The notes under the pieces are model-generated. The model was given only the letters and a program-made list of their open reading frames with translations, did not search any database and was not told the DNA's origin. A program made the position numbers and the translations under genes. A stretch of 64,000 nucleotides of DNA, from assembly GCA_011316305.1 (NCBI GenBank), contig SAUG01000137.1:1-64000 (forward strand), in the 5' to 3' direction. This DNA is from Rusavskia elegans (taxonomy: Eukaryota > Ascomycota > Lecanoromycetes > Teloschistales > Teloschistaceae). Position 1 is the stretch's first letter; each line of letters begins with the position of its first letter. This document shows, one piece after another, positions 51,037 to 62,190 of the stretch.

Positions 51037-51588
51037 CGTCTAAAATATTTTTATTCAGATTGCGATCGTATAGACAATTCTACTAGAAATACTAAATTTA
51101 AAACCTCTTTCTATTATATATACGTAATACGTACTTGACGTTATTATCTATAAATTATATAGATTAAAAAATTCGTTTAAATCTATTAAATAATATAAAA
51201 ATAATTGGATTTTAATTAATAACTGTTTAGAAATTATATATTTAATTCTACGAAATATAGAAAACTTGTTTGATAAATCTAATTAGACGGAACCCTCTGC
51301 TAGCGTTCCCGCGACTTTTACGTTCACTTTTTCTTACGGTCACTTCTTGCGCTCCTAAGATATAACGGGTAGGAAGAATTTTACCCGACCAATTAAAAGT
51401 TTAGAATTGCTTCTATTCTATACTTTTAACTATAGTAAATTCTATTCGAGATTTCTAAATATTCTTTTGATTTCCTTATAAAGAAACTTTCATTTTATCG
51501 TCTAACAAAATAATCGTTTACAATCATCTGATTCCTTATAAGGCGAGATTCACTATATACAGGTTCATTATAGCAAAGGTCGACTGTA

Positions 51589-53126
51589 CTCACGGAACGT
51601 TCCAGGCCTGCGCCATATAGGCAGCCTCATCGTCACCGTGGCTGCCTCGCGCATTTCTATACCTAATTACTTTATACGTTCGGGCCATGAGGTAGTTTGC
51701 GTGGCTGAGCGGATAGATACACGGGGCTAGCAATGACTGACGTATGAGGGATGCCCTTCGTCGCAACTGGTATCTGGAGATGCGAAAACCATTCCACCTT
51801 GGAGTATGTAAGTGGAAAGTACAGGCATAGGGTACTGCACAAGCATACCTATCGATATATTGGTTCAGTCAAGGACCGAATTATCAGCAGTAAGGTCAAG
51901 GAGTAACAGACCCATGTACTGGATAAGGCTGAAGCCCTAGCCCTTCCCTTCCATATAACAAAAAGTGTGGTAATAATGAATGTCATTATTCTCGCAATCC
52001 TCGACAACAAGAACCCCGTTGTTGGTTTCTCTGATGGGCTACTCGATTCCGTTTGGGGGACACTTGAGATCGCCCGAAATAATCGGACACTCTCAAGTGA
52101 CTGTCCCGTGGACTGGCGGAATGGGTATTCGATCCCTCGATTGCCAGCCAGATGGAAAACTTCATGGGTGCATACGATAGATAACAGGCTTGGTATCCGA
52201 GTTTTCTGCTCACCACGAACCCTCTTGTTTCGAGTCAGGTACACTTTCTTACACCGCCGAGCAGGCCGAAATGCGGTCAGAGGGCGTTATTTCATGGGTC
52301 TCATCTTTGTCCAGTCGATCAGCAAGATAGACAATACTCGTAAACAGAGACAGAGAAGCTGGGCTAGGCTGCGAAGCTCGTGAAATACGTCTACTCTAAT
52401 CAAGAAGTTCAATGCAAATCCAAATCGATTCATCCAAGGCTCGCTCGCTGTACTAGGCAGGCATCCTGTCTTACGTCAATCGAGCTGGATTGAAAATCCC
52501 TTTTGTTTGGGATCCTTTTTTCAAGAACTCCCTGGGATTAGGTTCAGAGGCACTTGGATAATCCTAGTGACAACAAAGGTGTAAGCATGCTCTCATCACC
52601 ACATCGCAAACGATGTTTTAGGGAATCCCTGCTGTACTTATCAAGGGTAATCTCCAAGTCTCAATGTAATCGAGCGTTCATCAGCTACTCCCGTCTGTCT
52701 CTCTGCCTGGTATTGATTGCAGCTATGGTCTTCGAGGTTTTACGCAGCTTTCTATTAAACACCTGATTTGCCCTCCAACGGTGGCCCGATGAAGGATGCT
52801 TGTCACCAGATACTGTTCCCATTAATGCCTGTGTTCAGAGGCGCCTATCTCCACGGTAAGAGCAGTCTCATGTTTCATTCTTTCATGGGTCAGGGGTCGT
52901 AGTAAGTGAGAACTTCTATTTGAACTTCCTACCAGGCCGCATTTCCGGATCCTCATAACCATCACCAGTGTCTTGATCCTCGCTGCCGGCCTCGCGACCG
53001 GCTTCCTTACTGGCCTTGCCCTGATTGATCCTTTGGCCGGATCCTATCAGCAAACTTCACAGACCCCAACTCCACTGACAGCGTCCGCAAAAATTCAAGG
53101 GCAGCGCCGACGCAGTATTCGCAATT
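51589..53126. other. Intergenic with a diverged MITE relative, no gene seen
   Basis: Normal base composition resumes after the TA at 51587-51588. Several overlapping ORFs occur at 51849-52383 on both strands but have no coherent domain and overlap a repeat. The stretch 52061-52225 resembles the core of the MITE at 62649-62871 and contains a 9-bp inverted repeat (CACTTGAGA at 52061, TCTCAAGTG at 52091). The rest is likely the 3' flank of the FGAM synthase gene. Confidence 0.5.
52061..52225 (+). repeat. Diverged copy of the 62649-62871 foldback MITE
   Basis: Shares ATCGGACACTCT, TGGCGGAATGGGTAT, the CCTCGA-TGCCAGCCA block and TCTGCTCAC-like words in the same order with 62700-62840. Terminal repeats are not preserved. 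Confidence 0.55.
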
Positions 53127-56100
53127 TTATCCAATCCATCTCCTGGCATTCACGAAAATCCGTTCCCACGGTCCAAAAGCTCCCCACGTCTCCACCTCCG
53201 CGCTCGGTGCCCAGGATCCGACATCAGCCATGATCGTTCTTTCTGGGTGCGGCATGAGCGCCAAGACCCTCCCATCTCGACTTGTGACTCCCGCAATCCC
53301 CTCTGGACTACCGTTTGGATTGGCCGGGTACGCTTCTGTGACGGCGCCGTAGTTGTCGATGTACCGCATTGGAACAAGACTCTGCTCATTCAACGACCGT
53401 AGTTGATCCGGCGAAGAAAATTCCGCACGCCCCTCGCCGTGCGAAACCACGATCGGCAAACTTGATCCTCCCATCCCATCAAAGAAGACGGATCCCTTCC
53501 CCGGGTCTGCAATCTGTATCATTGAAAACCGAGCTTCAAATTGCTGGCTCGTGTTCTCCACGAATGTGGGCCAGCTCTCTGCACCGGGTATCAGCTCTTT
53601 TATCCTCGTCAGCATCTGGCAGCCGTTGCAGACGCCGAGGGTGAACGTGTCTGGGCGGTTGAAGAATGCTGAGAAGGTCGCACGGGCGCCGGCATGGAGG
53701 AGCACTGATTTCGCCCAGCCTTGGCCGGCGCCTAGGACGTCCGAAAAGGAAAAGCCGCCACTACAGCAGAGGCCGCGGAAGGATTCGAGAGAGGAACCAG
53801 ATATCACGTCGGACATGTGAACGTCGACTGAATCAAAGCCCGCTGCTTTGAACGCGAACGCTATTTCGCGGTGAGAGTTACAGCCTTGTTCGCGGAGGAC
53901 TGCCACGCGTGGTCTTGTGGCGGTGGGGAGAAGGGGTCTTGTGTTCGTTAGAAGGGGAAGCGCTCTGTCGGCAGGGTTGAAACTGAGGTTGTAGGAGAGG
54001 CCGGGATCTTTGTGGTCGAGGATGGTTGAGTATTCGGCTTCTGCGCAGGTCGGGTTGTCTCTGATGGACTGTAGTGTGAAGGAGGTTTTGGTCCACCAGC
54101 TCTGGAGCTGATCTCTTCGAATTTCGACCAACACTTCTTGTCGGTCCCGGATCGTCAGAGACTGTTCTGCTAAAGGTTTAACAAATCCGATTTTCTTGAT
54201 CAGTCCATGCGGGAGCCCGCAAGACGCGAAACACTTCTTAAAGTTCGTCTCATCCGATTCACGAATCTGGAATACCGCCCCTAATTCTTCCGTAAACAGA
54301 GCATTCAGGAGTTCGGAACCCGAACCTGAGCTGACGATGCTATCAATAGAGATATCGACTCCGCACCGCCCCGCGAACATCATTTCACTGATAGTAGTCA
54401 TGATACCCCCATCGGAAATATCGTGGTAGGCAAGAGGGAGATCCTGTTTGTGTAGATTTTGCAATACTTCACAGAAGTCTTTAATCACCTGGACGTCGCG
54501 GACATCCGGCGCCTCATCACCTATCTGAGAGAGGCATTGCGCCAAAGCACCTCCGCCCATAGCTTTATGACCTTGGGCAAGGTCGACGTAGAGGATGATA
54601 GATTCTCCCTTTGAACAATGGAGTCAGCGTATGGCTATTACCGTGTCGCCTACCACCAATGGAATTCATTGCCCCACGAGATTGAACTCCAACGATAGGG
54701 ATAGGGTAAAAGAGCTTCGGAATTGACTCACAACTTCTTCGAGCCGCCTCAGTTGCGGCGTCCACGTTCTTCTCACGTCCTCGACCGGCGCAAAAGCGGA
54801 CACCACTAAACTGATCGGGCTGGTGACATTCTTTGCCTCTCCAGTATCCTTGTCCTTCCAGGACGCTTTCATACTCATCGAGTCCTTGCCTACAGGGATC
54901 GACACGCCCAACTTAGGACAGATTTCCATCCCAAGCGCTTCAACTGCGTCGTAAAGATCGGCAGCGTCACCCGGATGGTTCACAGCGGCCATCCAGTTCG
55001 CAGAGAGCTTCACCCGTTTCAAACAGCCATCACCCATAATGTCAGCAGCAACTAGGTTGAGTAGACTTTCGCATATGGCCATGCGAGAGGCGGCTGCTGG
55101 ACTGATCAAGGCAAGAGTAGGTCTCTCACCCATTGCTATGGCTTCGCCGCCACGATTCTTCCCATCGAAGCTGAATGATGTTAATGTAACACCTACGTCT
55201 GCCACGGGAGTCTGCCATGGACCGACAAATTGGTCTCGGACAGTCAAACCGCCGACGGTCTGTGAACATCACGTTAGCAAGTCGCTTGGATTGTCGAACT
55301 GATTCCTTACGCGATCGCCGATGGTGATAAGGAAACCTTTGGATCCACTAATAGTGAGATTCAGCGGCTGGTAAGTGTCGCCCGAGGCCACGAAAGGTAA
55401 ATGGGACAAAGCAATGCTTACACAGAAGGTAAATGGAAGATTAACTCCGTGGCCTTAGCTATCATCTCACCGATCCCCACGGCGCCGGATTTCTCCTGCA
55501 GACTTGCGGAGGCATCAAAGGCTACCAGCGTTTTCCTGATTCTTTGAACACTCCGTTCAATCCTTCGGCTTGGTGGAAACAATAAATGCATCGGCATGTC
55601 AACAGGCTGTATAGGGGGATCGATAATTGATTCGCTATCCGTCAGTACGAGTCGCGCGCTGCCGCATTTCTCTGGGGCAACAACGGTGCCAATGTCTGAG
55701 AACCCGCAACGCTCTCTTTGGCAGATACTCCCAAATCTCTCAAGTGCATCGACATTGACCAGAAGGACGTATCTTTCTTGAGCCTATTCACGGCGAAGGT
55801 GTTAGAAATTGGACATTCGGAGGAATAGTGTCCTGGCATCGCTGTGAAATGGTCTAAGGAATGCTGGAAGGGGGAAGACTGACCTCATTGCACCATATCT
55901 GAAGCGGGCTCATCCCAGGGTCGGCGCTCTCAATTCTCCTCAGCTCACATTTGCCGCCAAACCCAGCATCTTTCAAAATTTCGGGAATCGCATTTGACAA
56001 GCCCCCAGCGCCTCTGGCGGTATGTCTCATTAGTATTTTCCTCGCAAAGTAAATAGTCATCCCTTCGCCTGCTGTTGCTAAGTCCCTACGGCTTAACGCC

Positions 56101-58172
56101 AAGCAAAGTGAAATCTGCAGCGGGCGAAGGAATGATATGGGTCAACAAACTTACACATCGTGTATGAACGCAATGGGATTTTCCGCCCCCAACGCACAGC
56201 AAGAATCAATGACCATCTGGGCGCGCCTCCCCACCTCAGCGTTGCCTCTTTGCACAGAATTAAAGTCGAGCTCCGTGTTTCCTTCGGAACCAGTCTTCGA
56301 AGATGCGGCGCCACCCCCTAGACCCACCATGAAGGCCGGACCCCCAAGCACAATGACATGAGCGCCCTCATAAACATCGCCAGGGATTTTAAGGGCGTGC
56401 TGTGGCCTGACTGTTCCCTACAGTAAATTTTGGAGTTAGCAAATCTGCTTCAGGATATATCTTAGAGTTCTGAAACATGTATCGGGAGCTCAAAGGGTTT
56501 GGAAACCAAGTTTGAGCCCGAGGATCATGTAAAATATGTTGACTTGGGATAGATTGGGTAATAACAGCTTCCTTACAATTCCTCCGGCCAACATGATAGG
56601 CTTCACGTATCCTCTTCGGCCCGCTTCACCAGTGTTTGCGAGTAGTGTCCTGAACACACCTGTCAAGGTCGGCCGCCCATACTCGCTTCGTTTTCACGTC
56701 AGCGATATGTCATGTGGAGTTTGAAAATTTAGTGGAGTGATATGCCGCTGGAATGAAAAAGATACAATAATATCGTTCTTATCAACACAGGTTGATAAAG
56801 GTGTAGTACATTGCAAGGCTTACTTGTTATATCGAGAAGCTCCTATGGGAGCCTCGAGCATGACATCAAGGGCGCTTGCGTAGTGGAAAGGCTTGCCATA
56901 ATTTTTTTCCCAAGGGCTTTTGTTAAGGGGTATCATGAGGTCAGAGGTCCAAAAGCCTACCAGACCTGCTTTGGGTGAGGATCCACGGCCGACGGATCCT
57001 TCGTCTCTGATTTCCCCTCCTGGTATCTATTAGCAACTTACAAAGCTGGCAATTCAGGATGCGAGCCCTCAAGCAAAGTGACATAGGACGTTGACATACC
57101 TGACCCGGTAGCAGCGCCCGGAAAAGGAGATACTGAATTCGAAAGAAAGAATCAGCATGTTCAGTCAAGCAGACGGCTTCTGCATAAACTTTGAAAAGTA
57201 TTTCTCGGTGTGAGACTGGAAAGCAATTAGTAGACAATTAGCTGACTTACTGGCGGTGGGAGCGCAGTGCGTTTCGGTTTTCAATATCGAGCAAACATGC
57301 TCCTGAGTCATTCCCCAAAGTCGTGTCGTATGGGCGAAACTCCAATGGCTGCCTGGTCTTCCTCCCAGCACGGCCGCGTTGTCGCTATAAGCGGACACAA
57401 CATGATCAGGAGTTTCTTTGTGCGTGTTTTTGATCATCTCGAACATCGTCTTGTCTTTGGTTTCACCGTCAATGATCCAGGTAGTGTTGAAATCGTGATG
57501 CCTGCAGTGGTTCGAGTTCGACTGAGCCCACATAAAAAGCTCAATATCATTCGGCGGACGACCTACATTCTTGAAAGCTGCCGCCAAGAACTCCATGCTT
57601 TCCCGATCGAGACCCAAGCCCATCCGGGTACTGTACGCCTGGAGGGCAGCAAATGGACCAGATTCATTTGCGAAGATATCAACGATCTCTATGGGCATCC
57701 TACTACCCTTGGAAAACATTTTTTCTAGATCTGGGTGTTCCAAATCAAACTTCTCCGTCATACGGTCGTAGATGAAGTCCCGAATCGGTGGTAATTCATG
57801 TAATACATCGTAAGGTCTTTCAAACTCGATCACGACTGATCGACCACGTTCGATGCGGTTGACCTGGCTCTCGAGGCCACAGACATGAGCAATACTCGTG
57901 GCTTGTGAGCTCCATGGCGAGATGTTGCGAGGAGTGATGTAGATGGTGACGCAATGTTCACCGTTCTTTCCCAGGGTAGGTTTCCGTGACGTAGACGGGA
58001 GGACATTCCGAATGTTGTCAAGGTCCCTCGTAGTTAACGTATCCAAGAAGTAAAGCCATTGACCGGAGATTTGCTTGATCGGTGTGTCGGACTTTGCGTT
58101 GACGCGAAGGAGAAGTTTGCGCGATTCTGAAGCCGTGTAACACGGACCACCAAAGAGCGTTGTGTGGGGCAT
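53127..58172 (-). CDS. ADE6: FGAM synthase (FGAR amidotransferase, PurL/Ade6 type), divergent
   Basis: Converts FGAR, ATP and glutamine to FGAM in de novo purine synthesis; cytosolic, large PurL type. Ten exons: 58172-57251, 57132-57100, 57019-56824, 56685-56577, 56417-56155, 56013-55884, 55783-55422, 55347-55311, 55259-54732, 54608-53127. All phases join to 1,353 residues, close to yeast Ade6. Conserved: [56 protein letters not shown], and a C-terminal class I glutaminase with GVCNGCQ (Cys1187) and MPHPER (His1314, Glu1316). Odd points: the family motif ETHNHPTA reads ETHCAPTA at residues 300-307, and SEHCRH reads SNHCRH at 220-225. Exons 2 (33 nt) and 8 (37 nt) are unusually small. The frame is intact, so it looks expressed, but it may be a divergent paralogue and not the housekeeping enzyme; a second copy elsewhere cannot be excluded. 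Identification of the family is firm; activity is uncertain. Confidence 0.92.
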
Positions 58173-59490
58173 GATGATGATACTGACTTAGTCAAATTGG
58201 GATTGTTCTCCCAAGGAGATGCTCACAGTGTGAGTGCAGATCTGAAGGCATTAATTCTGACTCGTGAAGAATCCATGTGCCTAGAGGCGGAAAACGTGAC
58301 CTGCCAAGACCTAGGGCTAGGGCACCAAGACCTCCAACCCCCTTCTTGAACAAGCCACCAGTGGAACTCGTGTGGTAGACATGTACCATGATGTCAACCT
58401 GGAACCGAATTGTCGCAGCGATACCCCAAGAGTGGTCATTGGAACAGCTTCGAGCATATCACCGCATCGCCTTCAATATCGACAACATTGCCCAGCTTCT
58501 CAGCCACTCCAGCTCCACCAGAGTTTACGGTGACACTACTAGTTCTACTACTGCTGACTGGCCACCTGTGACGCGCACTCGCAGTTGACTGCATCACTCA
58601 CTGCAACCCTACTCCAAATAGTAATAGCTAAAAGCAAGTTCCAAACAGTTGCCTTCTTGCTTCTCGACGCCCCTTTGGCTTCCGTATCTCCTCTCCCTGC
58701 CCATTTCTGGCATCGTGCTTATTAACCCCCCGGACTGGTGTCTTTTCGACATGATGATTGCTGTCACACCTTAAGCATCCTCGCTAGGTACGTACTCTAC
58801 CTACTTCGGCTCCCAATCATCCGTCCTCTGCCGCTCCGCTTGTGTTAGCTCCTGCATAACATTTGTGGCGTTTCTGAGGCTGACGTTGGGGCAAGACATT
58901 TGCTGACGGCCAATCTTCTACCCAAACGAAACCTTTCGCTCTGGCCATCCTGCTCCGCACCAACGACTACCCTTCACTTTGGCCGGAATCAGTCGCCTTC
59001 CCATTCGTTCAGTGCTCGAGATCATCCTGCTGTCCGGACCTTGGCGTTCCTGGGTGGGAATGCTTTCAATTCCAGCCCGACATCACCTTGCTGAACCTTG
59101 TCCTTGGTCACTTGCGTGGAGAAGAAGCTGCCGTGCTGCTTAGACCAGCTCTCCCATGTGGTCGCATGCTATAGCGCTGCTGAGAATACTGTCATTGGTA
59201 CCGTGAGTCCATCGCGCCCAAGTCGCACACTGTCCGTCTCCATGTGACTGCAATTTCCATCAGCCCCAATTCTGTATGCCAGATATCGGCCCATTGGATT
59301 ATGCTTGTATCGCTCAGATCCGCGACAGCTTGTCGACGGTGTTACGTGTATTCCATCGCTGTACTGCTCTTCCTCGATGTTCTCTTCGCAAACATCTCGT
59401 CCTGAGAATGCGAATGCTGATTCTTCCAATTTACAGGCAGTCTTGCGCTAAAGCTCTCAGCGTTATCAGTCTCACGAGCTCCTAGTATAG
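58173..59490. promoter_or_regulatory. Long divergent intergenic region, FGAM synthase / C2H2 factor
   Basis: About 1.3 kb between divergent starts. The half next to 59491 is pyrimidine-rich with short upstream ATGs (for example near 59154 and 59277), consistent with a long 5' leader for the transcription-factor gene. No conserved ORF or RNA gene recognised. Confidence 0.45.
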
Positions 59491-61530
59491 ATGGCAGAAG
59501 CCGCTGAACAAAACATACCCTCAGACGCGTCATCAATAACTTCGCCAAAAGCTCAGCATATTCCACCACTCGTGTCTCCCGCCGGGGAACCTCGTTCAAC
59601 TGATTTCCTGAAACCGGATAGTCCTTGTAAGCGTCGACGGTCAGGCGAAAGCCCAGAGCCTGTACCCATCTCGCCCAAATTCAGCGTTTCTCCCCCTACC
59701 TTATCTGCTGCGCAAGCTCTCATCGATCAGCGGAAACAAGGGCAAGCACAGGAAACCATTCTCGGTAGGGAAACGAGTCCAAATCCCGCTGTAGCAGTGA
59801 TTAGTGCCTTGCAAGGGAGACAAATGGTCAGCGAAACGAATCGGGAGCATGTCTTGAGTTCCCCAAGCGGTGGTATGGGGACGAGTGAGCCAACGGCTGC
59901 CGCTGCCACGTCGGTGCAAAAGCCAGAGGCGTCCCGAGCTGAAACTGCTCAAATGCAGCGTGGTCTTACCCCCTCGTCGGGCTTGGCTCCTGGTGAGGAA
60001 GGGCAGGCGTCCACAATGATAGAAGGTAGCGGTATCTCAGTCGCTAGCCCAGCGCGAATGGAGGAAAGCATGGGTAATAATGAGGGCATCCCAGCAGCTC
60101 GAGATGTCCATCAACCGCGCCGCCAAGAGACAGATCCCGGGGAAGGCCGTTCGGACAAAGCTCTCACCTACCCGGGTCCCTTGCCCAACTTCCCACAGTC
60201 CGATCGCAGACGTAACACTCACGCAGGTTTTGGCCGTGAGAGCCCATCAAAGTCACCTGGGTCGAACAAGAAGCATCAGTGTGAGTGCCCAAAGTCCGGT
60301 TGTTGGTGATTGTCGACGTTAATGGCACCAGGTCCTTACTGTTCAACGACATTCACACGCCATCACAATCTCAAGTCACATCTCTTGACACACTCCCATG
60401 AAAAGCCATATTATTGTGACGCGTGCGACAGTAGATTTCGGAGATTACATGATTTGAAGCGACATTCAAAACTTCATACTGGGGAGAGACCACACACCTG
60501 CTCAAAGTGTCATCGTTCTTTTGCCAGAGGAGATGCGTTGGCGAGACATTCGAAAGGCGCAGGAGGTTGCGCTGGGCGGCGATCGAGCTTAGGGGGTGAC
60601 GATCCAGAGCAGGAAGAGTCTATGCATGGTATAGATCCCGGTCTAGCGCTACCTTTATGTTTAGATAATGCTGATGGAGTATCAGGACTGGTCTATACAG
60701 GCGAAGCTTCTAATGAGCCCGAAAAGATGGACGACGAGACCGATGCTGGGACTTCCCGGAAAGGAAGTCTGCCGAGTATACAAAGGCATGAGGCCCCCAA
60801 CTATTCTGGGTCCGACGGCCATACATCGTACGCTGCGCGACAGCCAAGTACGTATCCCCCCATCGTTGGTCGCCAGCCCAACCCTGGAGGATTGTACCCG
60901 CCCATGGCCAGTCCGGGTGCTGGATCCAGCACTTCGAATTCGCCTCGGCAGACAACCTTTAGTCAAAGTTCTGGTGGTTCCACTTTTCCTCCACTACCGA
61001 CTCAAAACGTTTTTGGCCAGGGGGGCGGCATGACAGAATCTCCGAAGCCATTGTCGCCCAGTAGCCATCAGCTTGGACACCCTGAACCAAGCATACACCG
61101 AAACCGATCTCCCAGCTTGACGCAGCAGTATCAGCAGCAACAGTTTGGACGGAAGCCAAGTATGCAGAATACATCATCGGCAATGAGTCTACCGCCCATG
61201 CCACCTGCAGGCCATTCGGGAGCTCCACACCTACCCTCTTTGCCAGGCTTACCACCACCTGATCTGAGGTTTACATTACACAGCCAAGCAGGTGGTCCAC
61301 CGCCAGTCCATCCTTCTGCTCAAGGTAGCGGTCCTACTGCCACGTCCCCAAGCTACCAGTCGCCATCCGGCAACAACAGTCTTTCAAGTCAAAGTGGGGA
61401 CGGGAGCCAAAAGCTCTACGGCTCGGACCAGACTCAGATATTCGCCTACATCAGGAGTTTGGAAGTGAAGATCGATCGTCTCCAGGAGGAGGTCTCAACA
61501 CTGAAAAGCCAGCTATCCGCTTCTCGATGA
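59491..61530 (+). CDS. C2H2 zinc-finger transcription factor
   Basis: Nuclear sequence-specific DNA-binding protein. Two exons, 59491-60280 and 60332-61530, with a 51-nt intron (GTGAGT..CAG) that falls inside the first cysteine codon of finger 1; 662 residues. Fingers at about residues 262-343: HQCPYCSTTFTRHHNLKSH (C2H2), YYCDACDSRFRRLHDLKRH (C2H2) and HTCSKCHRSFARGDALARH, the last closing with Cys (GAGGC) as a C2HC variant. Linkers THSHEKP and HTGERP are canonical. The N-terminal 260 residues and the region after the fingers are disordered, Pro/Ser/Gln-rich (likely activation regions), and the extreme C-terminus has a short coiled coil, YIRSLEVKIDRLQEEVSTL. The finger set resembles the family often annotated as Rpn4-like in filamentous ascomycetes, but I am not certain enough to assign a symbol. 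Confidence 0.9.
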
Positions 61531-62127
61531 GGGTCTTCGCCCGTCAAGTCCGTGCGTCATCAGGCTCCCCGCTGCATTTCCGTCGATATTGGATTCATTT
61601 AGCGAGCGAGCACTATGTCAAGAGAGCCCAGTACACGATAGCGGCATCTGTCCAGCATTGCAGGCGAACAAATATTGCGAGTGTGGTTAGCGGCGTGGTT
61701 TGCGGAATGGCGATTGATCATATGATACCACGCAAAGTAAGTGAACGGACGATATCTTTCAATGAGGTCTACCATCGTAACGGTTATGATAAAAGTGTTT
61801 CTGCTTATCCAAGCATCGATTGTATTTTTATTGATGTAACATCACTCGTTGTAGGGGGTTTCCTTGGTGCATGGGTAAGCTTCATATCCTCGCAACCTGG
61901 ATCCGCTTGTCATGCGGCGTCCTGGGATTGTATATAGTGGCCATGTGAGGTCTACATTTTATCACTTCGTTTACGTCCAATTTGGTTACAGAGTTTCGTT
62001 GGGGAACGTTAGCCGTGAAATGTGGTGGAATGATGAATTCCTGGCTTGAGACCAGCACGGTGGATCAGCCATATGTGAATTTGCGGCCACGTAGAAGGGA
62101 TTCAAGGATATGAGCAGTCTCATGAAA

Positions 62128-62190
62128 GGACTGTGAAGAAGGCTTCTTGGACTGTGAAGAAGGCTTCTTGGACTGTGAAAAAGGCTTCTG
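62128..62190. repeat. 21-bp tandem repeat, three copies
   Basis: Units begin at 62128, 62149 and 62170 with GGACTGTGAAGAAGGCTTCT; the third has one substitution and drifts at its end. Period is a multiple of three but no supported gene covers it. Confidence 0.75.

Larger units (their letters stand above)
21229..51367. mobile_element. Mutator-like TIR element, layer 1
   Basis: The ~95-bp TIRs at 21229-21322 and 51273-51367 match apart from mostly C/T and G/A changes in the right copy. Outer ends read CGTTATGTCTTGGGGGCGCA and CGTTATATCTTAGGAGCGCA. The flanking 9 bp are GGTAGGAGG (21220-21228) and GGTAGGAAG (51368-51376), a target duplication differing by one RIP-type change. Long TIRs plus a 9-bp duplication indicate a Mutator-like element. 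The TIR contains three spaced CGCAAGAA words. Without the inserted Gypsy block it is about 1,168 bp and has no transposase ORF. Confidence 0.65.
20944..51586. mobile_element. Outer TA-flanked TIR element (Tc1/mariner-pogo-like MITE), layer 0
   Basis: The left end begins CAGTCGACCCTTCCTGTAAT and continues GAAC; the right end, read on the minus strand, begins CAGTCGACCTTTGCTATAAT and continues GAAC. That is a 24-bp terminal inverted repeat with three mismatches, two of them RIP-type. Both ends are bounded by TA (20942-20943, 51587-51588), the Tc1/mariner target duplication. Removing the inserted material leaves only about 495 bp (20944-21228 plus 51377-51586), so it was a non-autonomous element. 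The left arm has an additional 12-bp hairpin, CTGTAATGAACA with TGTTCATTACAG at 20987-21008. Confidence 0.65.

Noticed and set aside
20944..51586. Giant cargo-carrying element (Starship type) as explanation for the 30-kb block
   Set aside because: No DUF3435 tyrosine recombinase or intact cargo gene is visible, and the block is fully explained by ordinary nested transposons with their own target duplications.
51700..51790. tRNA-like stretch (GTGGCTGAGCGGATAGATAC)
   Set aside because: It resembles a D-arm only; no matching acceptor stem, anticodon arm or T-arm could be folded.
51849..52383. Overlapping ORFs of 131-138 residues on both strands
   Set aside because: They overlap each other and a MITE-related repeat, have no domain, and show no intron-exon logic.
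56067..56079. CCCTTCGCCTGCT, identical to the start of the 62649 MITE TIR
   Set aside because: It lies in an FGAM synthase intron without a partner TIR or flanking duplication; a 13-bp chance match is possible.
53127..58172. FGAM synthase as a RIP-inactivated pseudogene
   Set aside because: All ten exons join in phase without stops, the composition is normal, and the glutaminase catalytic residues are intact; the motif changes are not RIP-type.
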